Position numbers and translations under genes: made by a program. Positions 28,106 to 40,726 of a DNA stretch of 62,517 bases are shown here, in pieces. Position 1 is the first letter of the stretch. The number at the start of each line of letters is the position of its first letter. The DNA is from Gammaproteobacteria bacterium (GTDB lineage: Bacteria > Pseudomonadota > Gammaproteobacteria > SZUA-229): the NCBI GenBank assembly GCA_030148865.1, contig JASBSR010000040.1, forward strand, positions 1 to 62,517. Direction: 5' to 3'. The notes under the pieces were generated by a model, which did no database searches, was not told the DNA's origin, and worked only from the letters and a program-made list of their open reading frames with translations.

Positions 28106-29452
28106 TTATCGCATTGTCACCAGTTCTTCAGCACTGGTCGGGTGAATCGCCACGGTATCATCAAGATCCTGCTTGCAGGCACCCATGCGTATCGCCACCG
28201 CAAAACCCTGCAGCATCTCATCCGCACCCGGGCCAAGAATGTGACAGCCCACGACTTTTTCTTTCGCGCCGACGGTGACCAGTTTCATCGCAGTAGCTAC
28301 CTCGCGCCTGCTGAAAGCGTATTGCATGGAGGTGAATCGTGTCTGGTAAACCTTCACCGCTTCGCCGTGTTGCTCTCTCGCCTGCTCCTCGCTCAGACCC
28401 ACCGTACCAATCGGCGGGTGTGAAAAAATCACCGACGGAATATTGTGATAATCGAGTTTGCGTTCCGGCTGGTTATTGAACAAACGATCGGCGAGGCGCC
28501 GACCCGCCGCGATTGCCACTGGCGTGAGTTGTTCGCGGCCACTGATATCACCGATGGCATACAGACCCTCCACGGCGGTATTCTGCAAGGCATCGGTTTC
28601 GACAAAGCCACGCGCATTCGTCGCCAGACCAGCCGCTGCCAGCTCAAGACCCTGGGTGTTCGGAACCCGGCCTATCGCCCAGATCACCTGGTCGATACTC
28701 GCAGTGCGACTGCCCTTGTCGCAGACCAGAGTGATCGCGCCAGCTTCCTGCTCCAGCTTTGCGACCTGGGTATTCGGATAAATGGAAACCCCATCCGCGA
28801 GCATTTGTTCCATCAAACCTTCGCGCAACATGGCATCAAAGCTGCGTAAAAATTGCTGTTTACGCAAATACAGACTGACGTCGCAACCCAGTGCATTGAG
28901 CACGCCGGCGACTTCCACGGCGATGTAGCCGGCTCCGACCACCGCGACACGATCAGGACGTTTTGTCAGCGCAAAAAACCCATCTGAGTCTATACCCAGC
29001 TCCGCGCCCGGCACATCTGGTTTAACTGGCCGACTCCCGGTGGCGATGACAATATGATCCGCGGTAAAGGTATCGTCACCCACCTGCAGGGTATGCGCAT
29101 CGAGGAAACGCGCATGGCCCCGGATCTCGTCGATATCCGAATCCGCAAGATAACTGTGGTACCAGGTATTGATACCGCTGATATGGTCCTCGCGTTTTTT
29201 GACCAGCTCGCCCCAGTCAAAACCTTTATTGTCGATGCTAAAACCATAATCTGCTGCCATTTCCAGACTGTGCGCCATTTCAGCGCCATACCACATGATT
29301 TTTTTAGGCACACAGCCCACATTCACGCAGGTGCCGCCGAGATCACCGACCTCAATCACCGCGCAACGCTTGTGATAGCGCGCTGCACGCTCAGCTACCG
29401 AGAGTCCACCGCTGCCACCGCCGATGGCGATCAGATCGTAGTGTTTGCTCAT
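28106..29452 (-). CDS. gor: glutathione-disulfide reductase
   Basis: 448 aa. FAD-binding [14 protein letters not shown], redox disulfide [16 protein letters not shown](P)-binding [14 protein letters not shown] followed by basic residues ([11 protein letters not shown]) that favour NADPH, and C-terminal [10 protein letters not shown] with the catalytic His-Glu pair. It lacks the C-terminal vicinal Cys pair and N-terminal HMA domain of mercuric reductase, so gor is preferred over merA despite a merB-like gene 6 kb away. GGAG 8 nt before the ATG. Keeps glutathione or a related low-molecular thiol reduced. Confidence 0.92.
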   Translation of the reverse strand: MSKHYDLIAIGGGSGGLSVAERAARYHKRCAVIEVGDLGGTCVNVGCVPKKIMWYGAEMAHSLEMAADYGFSIDNKGFDWGELVKKREDHISGINTWYHSYLADSDIDEIRGHARFLDAHTLQVGDDTFTADHIVIATGSRPVKPDVPGAELGIDSDGFFALTKRPDRVAVVGAGYIAVEVAGVLNALGCDVSLYLRKQQFLRSFDAMLREGLMEQMLADGVSIYPNTQVAKLEQEAGAITLVCDKGSRTASIDQVIWAIGRVPNTQGLELAAAGLATNARGFVETDALQNTAVEGLYAIGDISGREQLTPVAIAAGRRLADRLFNNQPERKLDYHNIPSVIFSHPPIGTVGLSEEQAREQHGEAVKVYQTRFTSMQYAFSRREVATAMKLVTVGAKEKVVGCHILGPGADEMLQGFAVAIRMGACKQDLDDTVAIHPTSAEELVTMR

Positions 29453-29500
29453 GTGACTATCTCCCGGTTAATGTGAGATGAAATACGCAGTTCGATCAAA

Positions 29501-31726
<2,226 letters not shown>

Positions 31727-31856
31727 CTAACTCTCTGAAAAACATAAGACTGTGGCAATACCACGCGAGTGCGCATTATATTTCAATCTATGAAAAATAG
31801 GGAGGCAGGTTCACGTTCTCAGCAGTGCAAGGACTCCAGCCCCTGCGTAATACCCA

Positions 31857-33572
31857 TTAATTCAGTACTAAAATGACAATAATCACCGCCAGAATGAACG
31901 CCACGCTTTTCCAGAACAGCACCGGCTTGCGTTCCATCAGCGGTGGCCGCGTCTTGTTAAGAAAGTCTTTATTGGGGTGGCGCAGATCGAACAAAAACTC
32001 GGAGAGTTCCTCGTAACGTTTATACGGATTGGGGTGCAGCGCCTTGCGCAAGGTCTCATCCAGCCAGGCCGGAATTTCACGCTCATCGTCGAGCACTGTC
32101 TGATAGTTTAATTTTCGCTGCGCAGCACGGGTTCTGGCTTTGGCCACCTGAGTCCCATATGGCAACCTGCCCGACAGCATCTGATAAGCAATCACCGCCA
32201 GTGAAAACATATCGGCGCGCGGCGTGCCGTTTTCGCCCAAAAAATATTCCGGTGCAGTGTATTGTGCCGTGCCCAGAATATCAGGACGCTCGACAGATGT
32301 GGTGATTTCCATCAGTCCAGCAACGCGAGTCGAACCAAAGTCGATAATTTTCACCGTGCCGCCACTGTCAATCATAATATTTTCCGGGCGCAAATCCTGA
32401 TGCAACATTTCCATGCGATGAAACGCCTGCAGACCTCGGGCGATTTGCTCCACGATACTACGCACGGTTTCTACATCCGGTTTTGGATGGTCGATCATCC
32501 ACTGCGTTAATGTCTGACCATCGATATATTCAGTAACAATATAAAAATAATTTCGTTTGCGCGTCTGCAGGCACGGCTTTAACACGTGCGCGCTATTGAT
32601 ACGTCGTGCAATCCATTCTTCCAGTAAAAAGCGTTCGAGATAAGCCGGGTCCGCACGCAGATCGATGGACGGGGTTTTGATAATCACCTGGGTATTACTT
32701 TCAACGTCCAGCGCCAGATAAATATGACTGCGACTGGTAGCGTGCACTTCGCGAATAATTTCGTATCCATCAAACACCGTGCGCGCGCCCAGTATCGGCG
32801 GAAACGGCAGTTCGGTGAATTGCTGATAGATTTCATTGGCATCGGGGCCGGGTAATTCATCGACACGAATGATCTGCACCGTGAGATTATCATCGCTGCC
32901 CTGCTGAAAAGCTTTATCGACAATAGCTTTGGCGGCGGCATCCGGTTCCTGCGTACTGATGGTTTGCGCGATGAAATCATCACTGACAAATTCATACACA
33001 CCGTCAGTGGTGAGAAAAAATACATCACCCGGTGCTACCGATAAGGCCTGATAATCAATTTCGAGTTGTTGCTGAACCCCCAGTGCGCGACTGAGATAAC
33101 TTTTATCCGACGAGATCCAGTGACGATGATCTTCGGTGAGTTGCTGAAACTCGTCGCCGCGCAAGCGATACACCCGCGAGTCCCCTACGTGCACAATATG
33201 CGCAGTGGTGGATTTAATCACCAGCGCACTCAAGGTGCAGACATAACCTTTGTTTTTATCGTATCGGTGCTGGCTCTGCTGCGTCTGTGAAAATAGCCAT
33301 GAATTAGTCGCCATCAACACACACTCAGCCGATTTTTTTACCGACCAGGTCTCTGAGGTACTGAAATAGTCTTCTAGAAATCCAACTACCGCTGCTTCGC
33401 TGGCCACCTGGCTGACATCGCTGCTGCTGATACCATCTGCGAGCGCAGCCGCAACACCCTTTGCAGTTAAGATGGGTTCTTTGGGAATATAGACGCCATA
33501 AAAATCCTGGTTGATTTCCTTGCGGCCCTTATCGGAGTATTGCCCTGCAGATATTTTTAATTGACCGGACAT
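31857..33572 (-). CDS. fused PP2C phosphatase - Ser/Thr kinase, membrane-anchored
   Basis: 571 aa. Residues ~1-240: PP2C-type phosphatase (GRKEINQDF; ALADGISSS; VGDSRVYRLRGDEFQQLTEDH; TTDGVYEFV). Residues ~265-535: protein kinase (IIKTP lysine; HQDLRPENIMID with HQD in place of HRD; KIIDFGS; QYTAPEY). A last hydrophobic segment (SVAFILAVIIVILVLN) anchors the C-terminus in the membrane. Such bifunctional proteins sit beside nitrite/nitrate or cyanate genes in other proteobacteria, and here it follows cynS and an FNT transporter. It may switch transport by phosphorylation; target unknown. Confidence 0.88.
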   Translation of the reverse strand: MSGQLKISAGQYSDKGRKEINQDFYGVYIPKEPILTAKGVAAALADGISSSDVSQVASEAAVVGFLEDYFSTSETWSVKKSAECVLMATNSWLFSQTQQSQHRYDKNKGYVCTLSALVIKSTTAHIVHVGDSRVYRLRGDEFQQLTEDHRHWISSDKSYLSRALGVQQQLEIDYQALSVAPGDVFFLTTDGVYEFVSDDFIAQTISTQEPDAAAKAIVDKAFQQGSDDNLTVQIIRVDELPGPDANEIYQQFTELPFPPILGARTVFDGYEIIREVHATSRSHIYLALDVESNTQVIIKTPSIDLRADPAYLERFLLEEWIARRINSAHVLKPCLQTRKRNYFYIVTEYIDGQTLTQWMIDHPKPDVETVRSIVEQIARGLQAFHRMEMLHQDLRPENIMIDSGGTVKIIDFGSTRVAGLMEITTSVERPDILGTAQYTAPEYFLGENGTPRADMFSLAVIAYQMLSGRLPYGTQVAKARTRAAQRKLNYQTVLDDEREIPAWLDETLRKALHPNPYKRYEELSEFLFDLRHPNKDFLNKTRPPLMERKPVLFWKSVAFILAVIIVILVLN

Positions 33573-33693
33573 GGTGTACGCCTATGGAAGCTCAGTCGCG
33601 AATAGGCCTCGACTTTATTGCCTTGCAATCATACAGCAATGCAGCGCAAGCAACCGCACTGCCTGCTGCGTCGTTTACGGCTGAAACCGCGCC

Positions 33694-34137
33694 TCAGTAG
33701 CTCTTGTATGGCAGAAATTTGCCGCTCATGACAATATTGACACGATCTCCATTGGGGTCGGCTTCGCGCTTCAGGTCCATCTTAAAATCAATCGCGCTCA
33801 TAATACCGTCGCCGAACTCTTCGTGGATTAACTCTTTAAATGTGGTGCCATAGACATTCACCAGTTCATAGAATCGGTAAATCAAAGGGTCGGTGGGAAC
33901 CGCGGTAGGCAATGAACCTTTATAGGGCACTACCTGTAATTGTGCGACCATTTCGGCTGGCAGCTCCAGCATAGTGCCAACACTGGCGGCCTGTTCGGCG
34001 GTTAATGTCATCTGCCCCAGCAGGGCAGCCGTGGTCCATTCTTTACTCTGGCCAACCGCCTCGGCCAGTTGTGCCCAGCTGAGTTTTTTGTGCAGTTTGC
34101 GGGTAATAATAAATTCAGTGACTTCGTTGCGTGTCAT
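33694..34137 (-). CDS. cynS: cyanate hydratase (cyanase)
   Basis: 147 aa. N-terminal five-helix domain (AQLAEAVGQSKEWTTAALLG) and the C-terminal catalytic dimer domain with Arg88, Glu91 and Ser114 (YRFYELVNVYGTTFKELIHEE; GDGIMSAIDF) at exactly the spacing of the E. coli catalytic residues 96/99/122. Reaction: cyanate + bicarbonate to ammonia + 2 CO2. I start at 34137, which has GGAG 9 nt upstream, rather than at the ATG five codons earlier. It follows an FNT-type transporter by 109 bp. Confidence 0.95.
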   Translation of the reverse strand: MTRNEVTEFIITRKLHKKLSWAQLAEAVGQSKEWTTAALLGQMTLTAEQAASVGTMLELPAEMVAQLQVVPYKGSLPTAVPTDPLIYRFYELVNVYGTTFKELIHEEFGDGIMSAIDFKMDLKREADPNGDRVNIVMSGKFLPYKSY

Positions 34138-34246
34138 GGTGCGTTTCTCCATACATTGCAGGATACTTGTTTAATAAACCCCAGCCACTATCGGTGACTG
34201 AGGTTTCAGTCGTTTCGAATAACCGGAATCAAACCAGACGCACTGA

Positions 34247-35059
34247 TTAAGCCATGTTACGTTTGCTACCGGTCCTGATATGGGTGCTGTACAGAGTCAG
34301 ACCGGTAAACGCCAGACCACCGACCAAATTACCCAGCACAGTCGGAATTTCGTTCCAGATCAAATAATCCATGATCGAGAAATCACCGCCCATTAGCATC
34401 GCCGATGGAAACAGAAACATGTTGACGACTGAGTGTTCAAAAGCCATGGCAAAGAACAACATAATTGGCATCCACATCGCGATCACCTTGCCACTGACAC
34501 TGGTCGAGATCATTGCCCCGACAACACCCATCGACACCATCCAGTTACACAGCATACCGCGAATAAACAGCGTCAACATACCGGCGGCACCGTAGTGTTC
34601 ATAACCCAGAGTACGCGCCACACCAATGCCGGCGATCTTGGTACCGACTGCATTCGGTTCGGTAGAAAAACCGTAGGTAAAAGTAATCCCCATCATCACG
34701 GCTACTGTCAGCGCACCGAGTAAATTACCCGTGAACACCAGACCCCAGTTGCGTAATACACCGCCAATGGTGACACCCGGGCGTTTATCAATCAATGCCA
34801 GCGGCGTTAGCACAAACACACCAGTGAGCAGATCGAAGCCCATGAGATACAGCATGGCAAACCCTACCGGAAACAGAATCGCACCAATCAGCGGCGAACC
34901 GGTCTGCACTGCAACGGTAATTGCAAATGCTGCGGCCAACGCCAGAATCGCCCCGGCCATATAGGCGCGGATCAGGGTATCCCGGGTGGACATAAAAATT
35001 TTGGATTCACCGGCATCCACCATCTTGGTGACAAATTCTGAAGGGACCAAATAAGACAT
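34247..35059 (-). CDS. formate/nitrite (FNT) family channel
   Basis: 270 aa with six membrane helices. FNT marks: an N-terminal amphipathic helix, GFDLLTGVF (the first selectivity half-helix), and FEHSVVNMFLFP with the central channel His. GAGGAAG precedes the ATG. The position directly upstream of cynS suggests transport of cyanate, nitrite or bicarbonate/formate. The family is permissive for small monovalent anions, so I do not choose focA or nirC. Operon order: merB-like, FNT, cynS, PP2C-kinase. Confidence 0.88.
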   Translation of the reverse strand: MSYLVPSEFVTKMVDAGESKIFMSTRDTLIRAYMAGAILALAAAFAITVAVQTGSPLIGAILFPVGFAMLYLMGFDLLTGVFVLTPLALIDKRPGVTIGGVLRNWGLVFTGNLLGALTVAVMMGITFTYGFSTEPNAVGTKIAGIGVARTLGYEHYGAAGMLTLFIRGMLCNWMVSMGVVGAMISTSVSGKVIAMWMPIMLFFAMAFEHSVVNMFLFPSAMLMGGDFSIMDYLIWNEIPTVLGNLVGGLAFTGLTLYSTHIRTGSKRNMA

Positions 35060-35268
35060 AGTGCTTCCTCGTTAAAGACTAAGATATTTACGCCAGCCCA
35101 CATGGGCCTTTGCTTATGGTTTCGTAATGCTAACCGAGGTAATGCAATAGTGATGCCAGAAAGGCAGATGACTTGATATCCCGCTGTTATTACGGTTGAT
35201 TATATTTATTTGAAATCGAGCGGACTAAACAGGTGCAAACATGAGCACCTTAATGGTGCGATACGCTA

Positions 35269-35940
35269 TTAAGTGGTGCGTAGTATCTGGTAACGAGCGG
35301 TATTCATAACTTTACCGACGATAAAGGCGTCATCCAGTGAAAGCAAAAAACTTCCCGGATGCGCAACACACCACTGCTCGCCAGCATCCTGCCCTGAAAA
35401 GAAATAGACAAAATGACAAAAACTGGCGGTGATGTCTTTTTTTAGATCAGCTATATCGGGTTTTAAAAACGAGACCACAACATCGTGCTCACTGAGTGTT
35501 TTTACCCGATCAGATGAAACCTCAAGCTTGATGATGTGTTTTGTTATCGGACAGCTGGAACTGACGCGGGCACGAGCCTGCAACAGTTCCGGGATAAACA
35601 GGGTATCCCATGCACACCAGCAAAATACCGTGGTGGCGTTTACAGTCAGGCGATGTGGCATTTCGACAACGCTGATCCCCCAGAAGCCAATGACTTTATC
35701 ATCAGCGTCAAAAAACACCCCCGGCCAGTTTCGCAATGTGTGCTTGACGCTGGCTTCCGGCTGTTCAATTATACCAGCCAGCCGTTCAATGGCGACCGGC
35801 CGACCCTCTGCCAGTAGACGATACAGCGTCAGCGCCAGCCACTGTTCGTCCTGATTCATTTCAGGGAATGCCTGAATTAGCAGATCACTCAGCGCAGTGC
35901 GCAAAGACGAGTTGTCAACCTGAGCTGATAACAATGTCAT
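35269..35940 (-). CDS. merB: organomercurial lyase (MerB family)
   Basis: 223 aa. The three MerB catalytic residues are present: Cys109 and Asp112 in CWCAWDTLFIPELL and Cys175 in SFCHFVYFF; the N-terminal winged-helix-like part (about 10-75) is also typical. MerB cleaves C-Hg bonds. No merA, merR, merT or merP is in the window, so it is either a detached resistance gene or a family member with another substrate. AGGGG upstream of the ATG. It is the first gene of the group leading to FNT-cynS-kinase, separated by 209 bp. Confidence 0.85.
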   Translation of the reverse strand: MTLLSAQVDNSSLRTALSDLLIQAFPEMNQDEQWLALTLYRLLAEGRPVAIERLAGIIEQPEASVKHTLRNWPGVFFDADDKVIGFWGISVVEMPHRLTVNATTVFCWCAWDTLFIPELLQARARVSSSCPITKHIIKLEVSSDRVKTLSEHDVVVSFLKPDIADLKKDITASFCHFVYFFSGQDAGEQWCVAHPGSFLLSLDDAFIVGKVMNTARYQILRTT

Positions 35941-36130
35941 TATGAATGACCCCTGCGGATTAATCTAAAATATCGCAAATTAATTGCATATATATTATCT
36001 CTTTTTCAATACTGTCAACGTATTCTCCTGTTACATCCAGGTTCAGGCATAGCTCGATCGTTCAGGCCACGGCGCAGTTGTGGCACAGAGGTCTTTAATA
36101 TCAGGCCAGGATCGACCCGGCGAGCCCGGC

Positions 36131-38464
36131 TTACTTTTTCAGATTAGCAAACGCTGCTGCCATTGCCGTCATCGGCTGCGCGCTGTCCTGCTGTTTCGGT
36201 TTACGTGGTTTATGCGCGCGCCGACTCTGGGGCTTAGTCGCAGCCGCCGGCGCGCCACTGGGTGGCTCGCCTTCGAGTTCGTCATCAAGGCGCATGCTCA
36301 GCGCAATGCGATTGCGTTTCACATCCACCTGCATTACTTTGACTTTAACCACTTCGCCGGTTTTCACAACTTCACGCGGATCTTTGATAAATTTATGGCT
36401 AATCGCTGAAATATGCACCAGCCCGTCCTGATGCACACCAATATCAATAAAGGCGCCGAAGTTGGTGACATTGGTGATTACGCCTTCGAGTATCATCCCT
36501 GGCTGTAAATCCTTCACGGTTTCGACGCCATCTTTAAAGGTCGCGGTTTTAAACTCGGGACGCGGATCGCGCCCGGGTTTGTCCAGCTCACGAATAATAT
36601 CGCGCACCGTAAACTCACCGAAGTTGTCGGCGACATAATCATTCGCCGCCAGAGTTTTCAAAAACACGCTGTCACCGATGATGTCTTTTAGATTGCGATT
36701 ATTCTGTTTAACAATATTTTCCACCACCGGATAAGCCTCGGGATGCACCGCCGAAGCATCCAGCGGATTTTCACCATTGTGGATCCGCAAAAATCCCGCC
36801 GCCTGCTCGAAGGCTTTCGCGCCCAGTCGCGACACCTGCAAAAGTTGCTGACGATTTTTAAAAGCACCGTTCTGTTCGCGCCAGTGGATAATATTTATCG
36901 CCATGGTTTCACTAAGACCAGACACCCGCGCCAGCAAGGGCACCGATGCGGTATTGATTTCGACACCGACCGCATTCACACAGTCTTCGATAATGGCGTC
37001 GAGTTTTTTCGCCAGTTTGTACTGATTGACATCGTGCTGGTACTGGCCGACGCCAATTGCTTTCGGATCAATTTTCACCAGCTCGGCCAGCGGGTCCTGC
37101 AAGCGCCGCGCAATGGAAACCGCACCACGGATCGAGACATCGAGATCAGGAAATTCTTTCGCTGCCAATTCGGAAGCGGAGTACACCGAGGCACCGGCTT
37201 CACTCACCACCATGCTGGTGAGGCGCAATTCGGGATACCGCGCGATCAGTTGTTTCGCCAGTTTGTCGGTTTCACGCGAGGCGGTGCCATTGCCGATACT
37301 GATGAGATCGACCTGATGGCGTTCGCACAACTTCGCCAGTAGTTCGAGCGACTGATCCCATTGCCGTTTCGGCACGTGCGGATAAATCGTGGCGTGTTCC
37401 AGCGGCTTGCCGGTGGCGTCCAGCACCACCACTTTCACGCCGGTGCGCAACCCTGGATCTAATCCCATGGTCGCGCGCGTGCCCGCTGGCGCGGCCAGCA
37501 ACAGGTCGCGTAAATTATCGCCGAACACACGAATCGCTTCTTCTTCGGCGCTGTCGCGCAGCCGACCGTAGAGTTCGGATTCGAGCTGCATCAGTATTTT
37601 CACCCGCCAGCCCCAGCGCGCACCTTCCAGCAACCAGGCATCGGCGGCGCGGCCCTGATCGCTGATATTAAAATACCCGGCGACCATGGCATCGCAAACC
37701 CCCATGTCAGAAAACTTTTCCAGGTCATCCTGACCTTTGATAAAAAATTTCAGTCGCAGCATCGACTCGGCACGACCGCGAAACAGCGCCAGCGCACGAT
37801 GCGAAGGGATTTCTTTGAGCGCTTCGCGGTAATCGAAATAATCCTTGAACTTGCTGCCGATCTCTTCCTGGCCTTCCACCACGATTGACGTGAGCTGCGC
37901 CTGCGCCCAGACATAATCGCGCAGGCTGCCGATCAGATCGGCCTGTTCGGACACCCGCTCAAGAAATATATTGCGCGCGCCTTCGAGCACTGCACTGGCA
38001 TCGGTAAAGCCAGCCTCCTCATTGAGATAGCCAGCAGCCAGCTCATCGGGTGTCTGCGCCGGGTCTACCAGCAGCGCATCCAGCAACGGTTCGATGCCAG
38101 CCTCGCGCGCGATCAGCGCCTTGCTGCGGCGTTTGGGTTTATAAGGTGCGTAGAGATCTTCCAGCCGAGTTTTGGTATCGGCTTCCAGTAGCGAGATTTT
38201 CAGCGCAGCGCTGAGCTTGCCCTGCTCCTCCACTGATTTCAGAATCGTCGCGCGCCGGTCTTCCATCTCGCGTAAATAGCCCAGACGTTCTTCCAGATTT
38301 CGCAGCTGAGTATCGTCCAGCCCCATGGTAGCTTCTTTGCGATAGCGCGAGATAAACGGCACCGTAGCACCCTCATCCAGCAGTTCAATCGCCGCATTCA
38401 CCTGCGGCACAGAGGCATTAATGTCACCCGCAATCACGCGGGCAATATGATCGGCAATAGTCAT
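36131..38464 (-). CDS. tex: Tex, transcription accessory protein
   Basis: 777 aa. Tex N-terminal HTH region, YqgF/RuvC-like domain (GLDPGLRTGVKVVVLD), helix-hairpin-helix (NTASVPLLARVSGLSE) and a C-terminal S1 RNA-binding domain (GMILEGVITNVTNFGAFIDIGVHQDGLVHIS), followed by a basic/Pro tail (SRRAHKPRKPKQQ). The family associates with the transcription elongation machinery and nucleic acids. Monocistronic here. Confidence 0.95.
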   Translation of the reverse strand: MTIADHIARVIAGDINASVPQVNAAIELLDEGATVPFISRYRKEATMGLDDTQLRNLEERLGYLREMEDRRATILKSVEEQGKLSAALKISLLEADTKTRLEDLYAPYKPKRRSKALIAREAGIEPLLDALLVDPAQTPDELAAGYLNEEAGFTDASAVLEGARNIFLERVSEQADLIGSLRDYVWAQAQLTSIVVEGQEEIGSKFKDYFDYREALKEIPSHRALALFRGRAESMLRLKFFIKGQDDLEKFSDMGVCDAMVAGYFNISDQGRAADAWLLEGARWGWRVKILMQLESELYGRLRDSAEEEAIRVFGDNLRDLLLAAPAGTRATMGLDPGLRTGVKVVVLDATGKPLEHATIYPHVPKRQWDQSLELLAKLCERHQVDLISIGNGTASRETDKLAKQLIARYPELRLTSMVVSEAGASVYSASELAAKEFPDLDVSIRGAVSIARRLQDPLAELVKIDPKAIGVGQYQHDVNQYKLAKKLDAIIEDCVNAVGVEINTASVPLLARVSGLSETMAINIIHWREQNGAFKNRQQLLQVSRLGAKAFEQAAGFLRIHNGENPLDASAVHPEAYPVVENIVKQNNRNLKDIIGDSVFLKTLAANDYVADNFGEFTVRDIIRELDKPGRDPRPEFKTATFKDGVETVKDLQPGMILEGVITNVTNFGAFIDIGVHQDGLVHISAISHKFIKDPREVVKTGEVVKVKVMQVDVKRNRIALSMRLDDELEGEPPSGAPAAATKPQSRRAHKPRKPKQQDSAQPMTAMAAAFANLKK

Positions 38465-38792
38465 AGTGTGGTCTTACAAAGCTGATAGGAAAAACGGATA
38501 TAGTGCACCGGTTTAGTGGCGTGATGGGCAGGAGTGTACGCAAAACTCGGGACGGGAAACAGTCTTGTATGTGCTGGTGAGGCGTGTTATCAGCTGCATC
38601 GTGGTCAGGTCAACACTACACCGAATCAACAAAGCAAGGATCTTTCAGTCAATTCTGGAATCATTCTGCCAATACATTCACCAACAACAGTGCCACTACT
38701 CTTAATGTGTCGTTTTTTGATAAAGCTATACATAGTCTTTGCCTATTTGTATAGGCGCCCAGCCCACTACGCCTTCTGGCCGAAGCCTGAGG
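38465..38792. other. gene-free region between tex and ycaO
   Basis: 328 bp. A 95-codon plus-strand frame that overlaps the ycaO end has no ribosome-binding site and no protein-like composition, so I do not call it. No named repeat or terminator seen. Confidence 0.5.
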
Positions 38793-40544
38793 CTACGCGC
38801 TCGCCCAGTTCGTCTGTTTAAACTTATGTAGCCTGGCGTAGCCTTTTAGCAATTCCTGATGCATTTCAAAACCATCCAGTGACAAGCCGGGACTGTGCAG
38901 GCCATGGAAGGTTTCGCTGCCGTTGAATACTTTTAAACAAATAGAAAGATATTCCTTGCCGTAGAGTTGCGCCAGACCTTCGGCGTAATCCTGGTAATCA
39001 CGCGATTCATCCAGTTCGATATCCAGCAGCACCTTCAGGCAATTATATAAATGCAAACGACAGACCGTGAGTTGGTCCATGTGCAGGCACCAGTCCACCC
39101 ATTCGGCTGACTGTTCAATATCACCCATGGCCAGACACAGCATCGCCTTGAGTTCGCCAATTCTCAATCCCGACCAGACCGTGCCGTGGTCGGGCGCGAC
39201 GCCGATGAACTCGGCGACGCGCTGCATATCATGATAACCGCCTTCATCGAGGCGATTGAGAATATTTCGCCACTGGTTTTTATCAAGGTGTTTGAGCGAC
39301 AAAATTTCTTCACGAAACAGTGCACCTTCATTGTTATTGTTCCAGACAATATCATCGACGGTATAAATATCCGACATGCCGGGCACAATAATGCGACAGG
39401 TATAGACATTGAGATGCTGGTAATCGGCGATATAAATATCGTGACCCAGCCGGTGAATGATGGTGCTCAAATATTCGAATTCATCATCGTTGTCGGTATC
39501 GTGATCCCAGTCACAGAATTCATAATCGGCTTTATCTTTGAAAAAGTCATACGCGATCAAACCGCTGGAATCGATAAAATGGGTTTCCAGATTATGCTGG
39601 TCGGCGACTTCGTCGAGATCCAGACTCGGCGGCAAAAAACCATCCAGTTCGTGCAGACTGCGACCCTGCAATAATTCAGTGACGGTGCGCTCCAGCGCAA
39701 CTTCAAAACTCGGGTGCGCACCGAAGGAGGCAAACACCGTGGCATCGCGTGGGTTCATTAAAGTCACACTCATTACCGGGTACCTGCCACCCAGTGAGGC
39801 ATCGGCTATGCGCAAATGATAATCGTGGCTTTCAAGTTCAGCGATGGCTTCGACAATTGTCGGGTAACGATCTAAAACTTCGCGCGGCACTTCCGGCAGA
39901 CAAATACCTTCAGCAATGATTTTATTTTTGACATAGCGCTCAAAAATTTCCGACAAAGCCTGCACTCGCGCTTCGCTTTTGGTATTGCCCGCCGACATGC
40001 CATTGCTGACATAAATATTGCCGATCACACTCACCGGAAACCAGATGCTCTTGCCATCGCGCAATCGCGTGTATGGCAAAGCACAAATGCCACGCTCACC
40101 CACACCAGAATTAGTATCGAACAAATGCTGCGCCTGCACCTGCTGATCCGGGTCGTAATACGCCCACAGATTTTCATCCAGCAAACCTTCGGGGATGGAC
40201 TCGCCCTCCACTGCAAACCAGCGCTCATCCGGGTAATGCACAAACTCGGCCTGGGCAAAGTCCTGACCGAGATAAAAATCAGCGAAGAAATAATTGCAGC
40301 TCAGGCGTTCGAAGTATTCGCCCAGGGCGCTGGCGAGACAGGCCTTGTGCGTCGCACCCTTGCCATTGGTGAACATCAGCTCGCATGCTTTATCTCGAAT
40401 ATGCACCGAATACACATTCGGTACCGGATTCATCCAGGAGACTTCCTCGATCTCAATCCCCAGATCGGCCAGCTTCGCCAGCATAGTATCGATGGTGGAT
40501 TCAAGATCGCTATCCTTGCCCTTGATGTAGGTTTTTTCGGTCAT
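38793..40544 (-). CDS. ycaO: YcaO-domain protein (E. coli YcaO type)
   Basis: 583 aa, against 586 for E. coli YcaO, with close text: IEEVSWMNPVPNVYSVHIRD, FTNGKGATHKACLASALGEY (ATP-binding), CNYFFADFYLG, SVLGRYPVM-like IADASLGGRYPVMSVT, and a TPR-like C-terminal part. Start at 40544 (MTEKTYIKGKD) aligns with E. coli; a Met 21 codons earlier is possible. E. coli YcaO assists RimO in methylthiolation of ribosomal protein S12; the YcaO fold activates amide backbones with ATP. No thiopeptide or precursor gene is next to it, so the housekeeping role is favoured. Confidence 0.92.
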   Translation of the reverse strand: MTEKTYIKGKDSDLESTIDTMLAKLADLGIEIEEVSWMNPVPNVYSVHIRDKACELMFTNGKGATHKACLASALGEYFERLSCNYFFADFYLGQDFAQAEFVHYPDERWFAVEGESIPEGLLDENLWAYYDPDQQVQAQHLFDTNSGVGERGICALPYTRLRDGKSIWFPVSVIGNIYVSNGMSAGNTKSEARVQALSEIFERYVKNKIIAEGICLPEVPREVLDRYPTIVEAIAELESHDYHLRIADASLGGRYPVMSVTLMNPRDATVFASFGAHPSFEVALERTVTELLQGRSLHELDGFLPPSLDLDEVADQHNLETHFIDSSGLIAYDFFKDKADYEFCDWDHDTDNDDEFEYLSTIIHRLGHDIYIADYQHLNVYTCRIIVPGMSDIYTVDDIVWNNNNEGALFREEILSLKHLDKNQWRNILNRLDEGGYHDMQRVAEFIGVAPDHGTVWSGLRIGELKAMLCLAMGDIEQSAEWVDWCLHMDQLTVCRLHLYNCLKVLLDIELDESRDYQDYAEGLAQLYGKEYLSICLKVFNGSETFHGLHSPGLSLDGFEMHQELLKGYARLHKFKQTNWASA

Positions 40545-40726
40545 GGTGTTGTGGGGTATAGCGCTAAAAAGATCGGCATTATGTCTTAAAGCACTCTTTT
40601 CGGCCATGAAAACAGGCTTCTAAACTCCAAATAATCGTATATTTCAGAGCTATACATAGATGTTTCAATCAATTAGGCAGGTCAAAACCCGGCACTGTGG
40701 CACTGACGACACTGAATCAATTATGG

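Noticed and set aside
28106-29452. Mercuric reductase (merA) as partner of the merB-like gene
   Set aside because: The protein lacks an N-terminal heavy-metal domain and the C-terminal vicinal cysteines, and has the glutathione reductase ending [10 protein letters not shown]; called gor.
38534-38821. 95-codon plus-strand frame between tex and ycaO
   Set aside because: No ribosome-binding site, overlaps the end of ycaO, and the translation has no coherent protein character.
38793-40544. YcaO as part of a RiPP (azoline/thioamide) biosynthetic cluster
   Set aside because: Length and text match housekeeping E. coli YcaO; no precursor peptide, dehydrogenase or transporter gene lies next to it.
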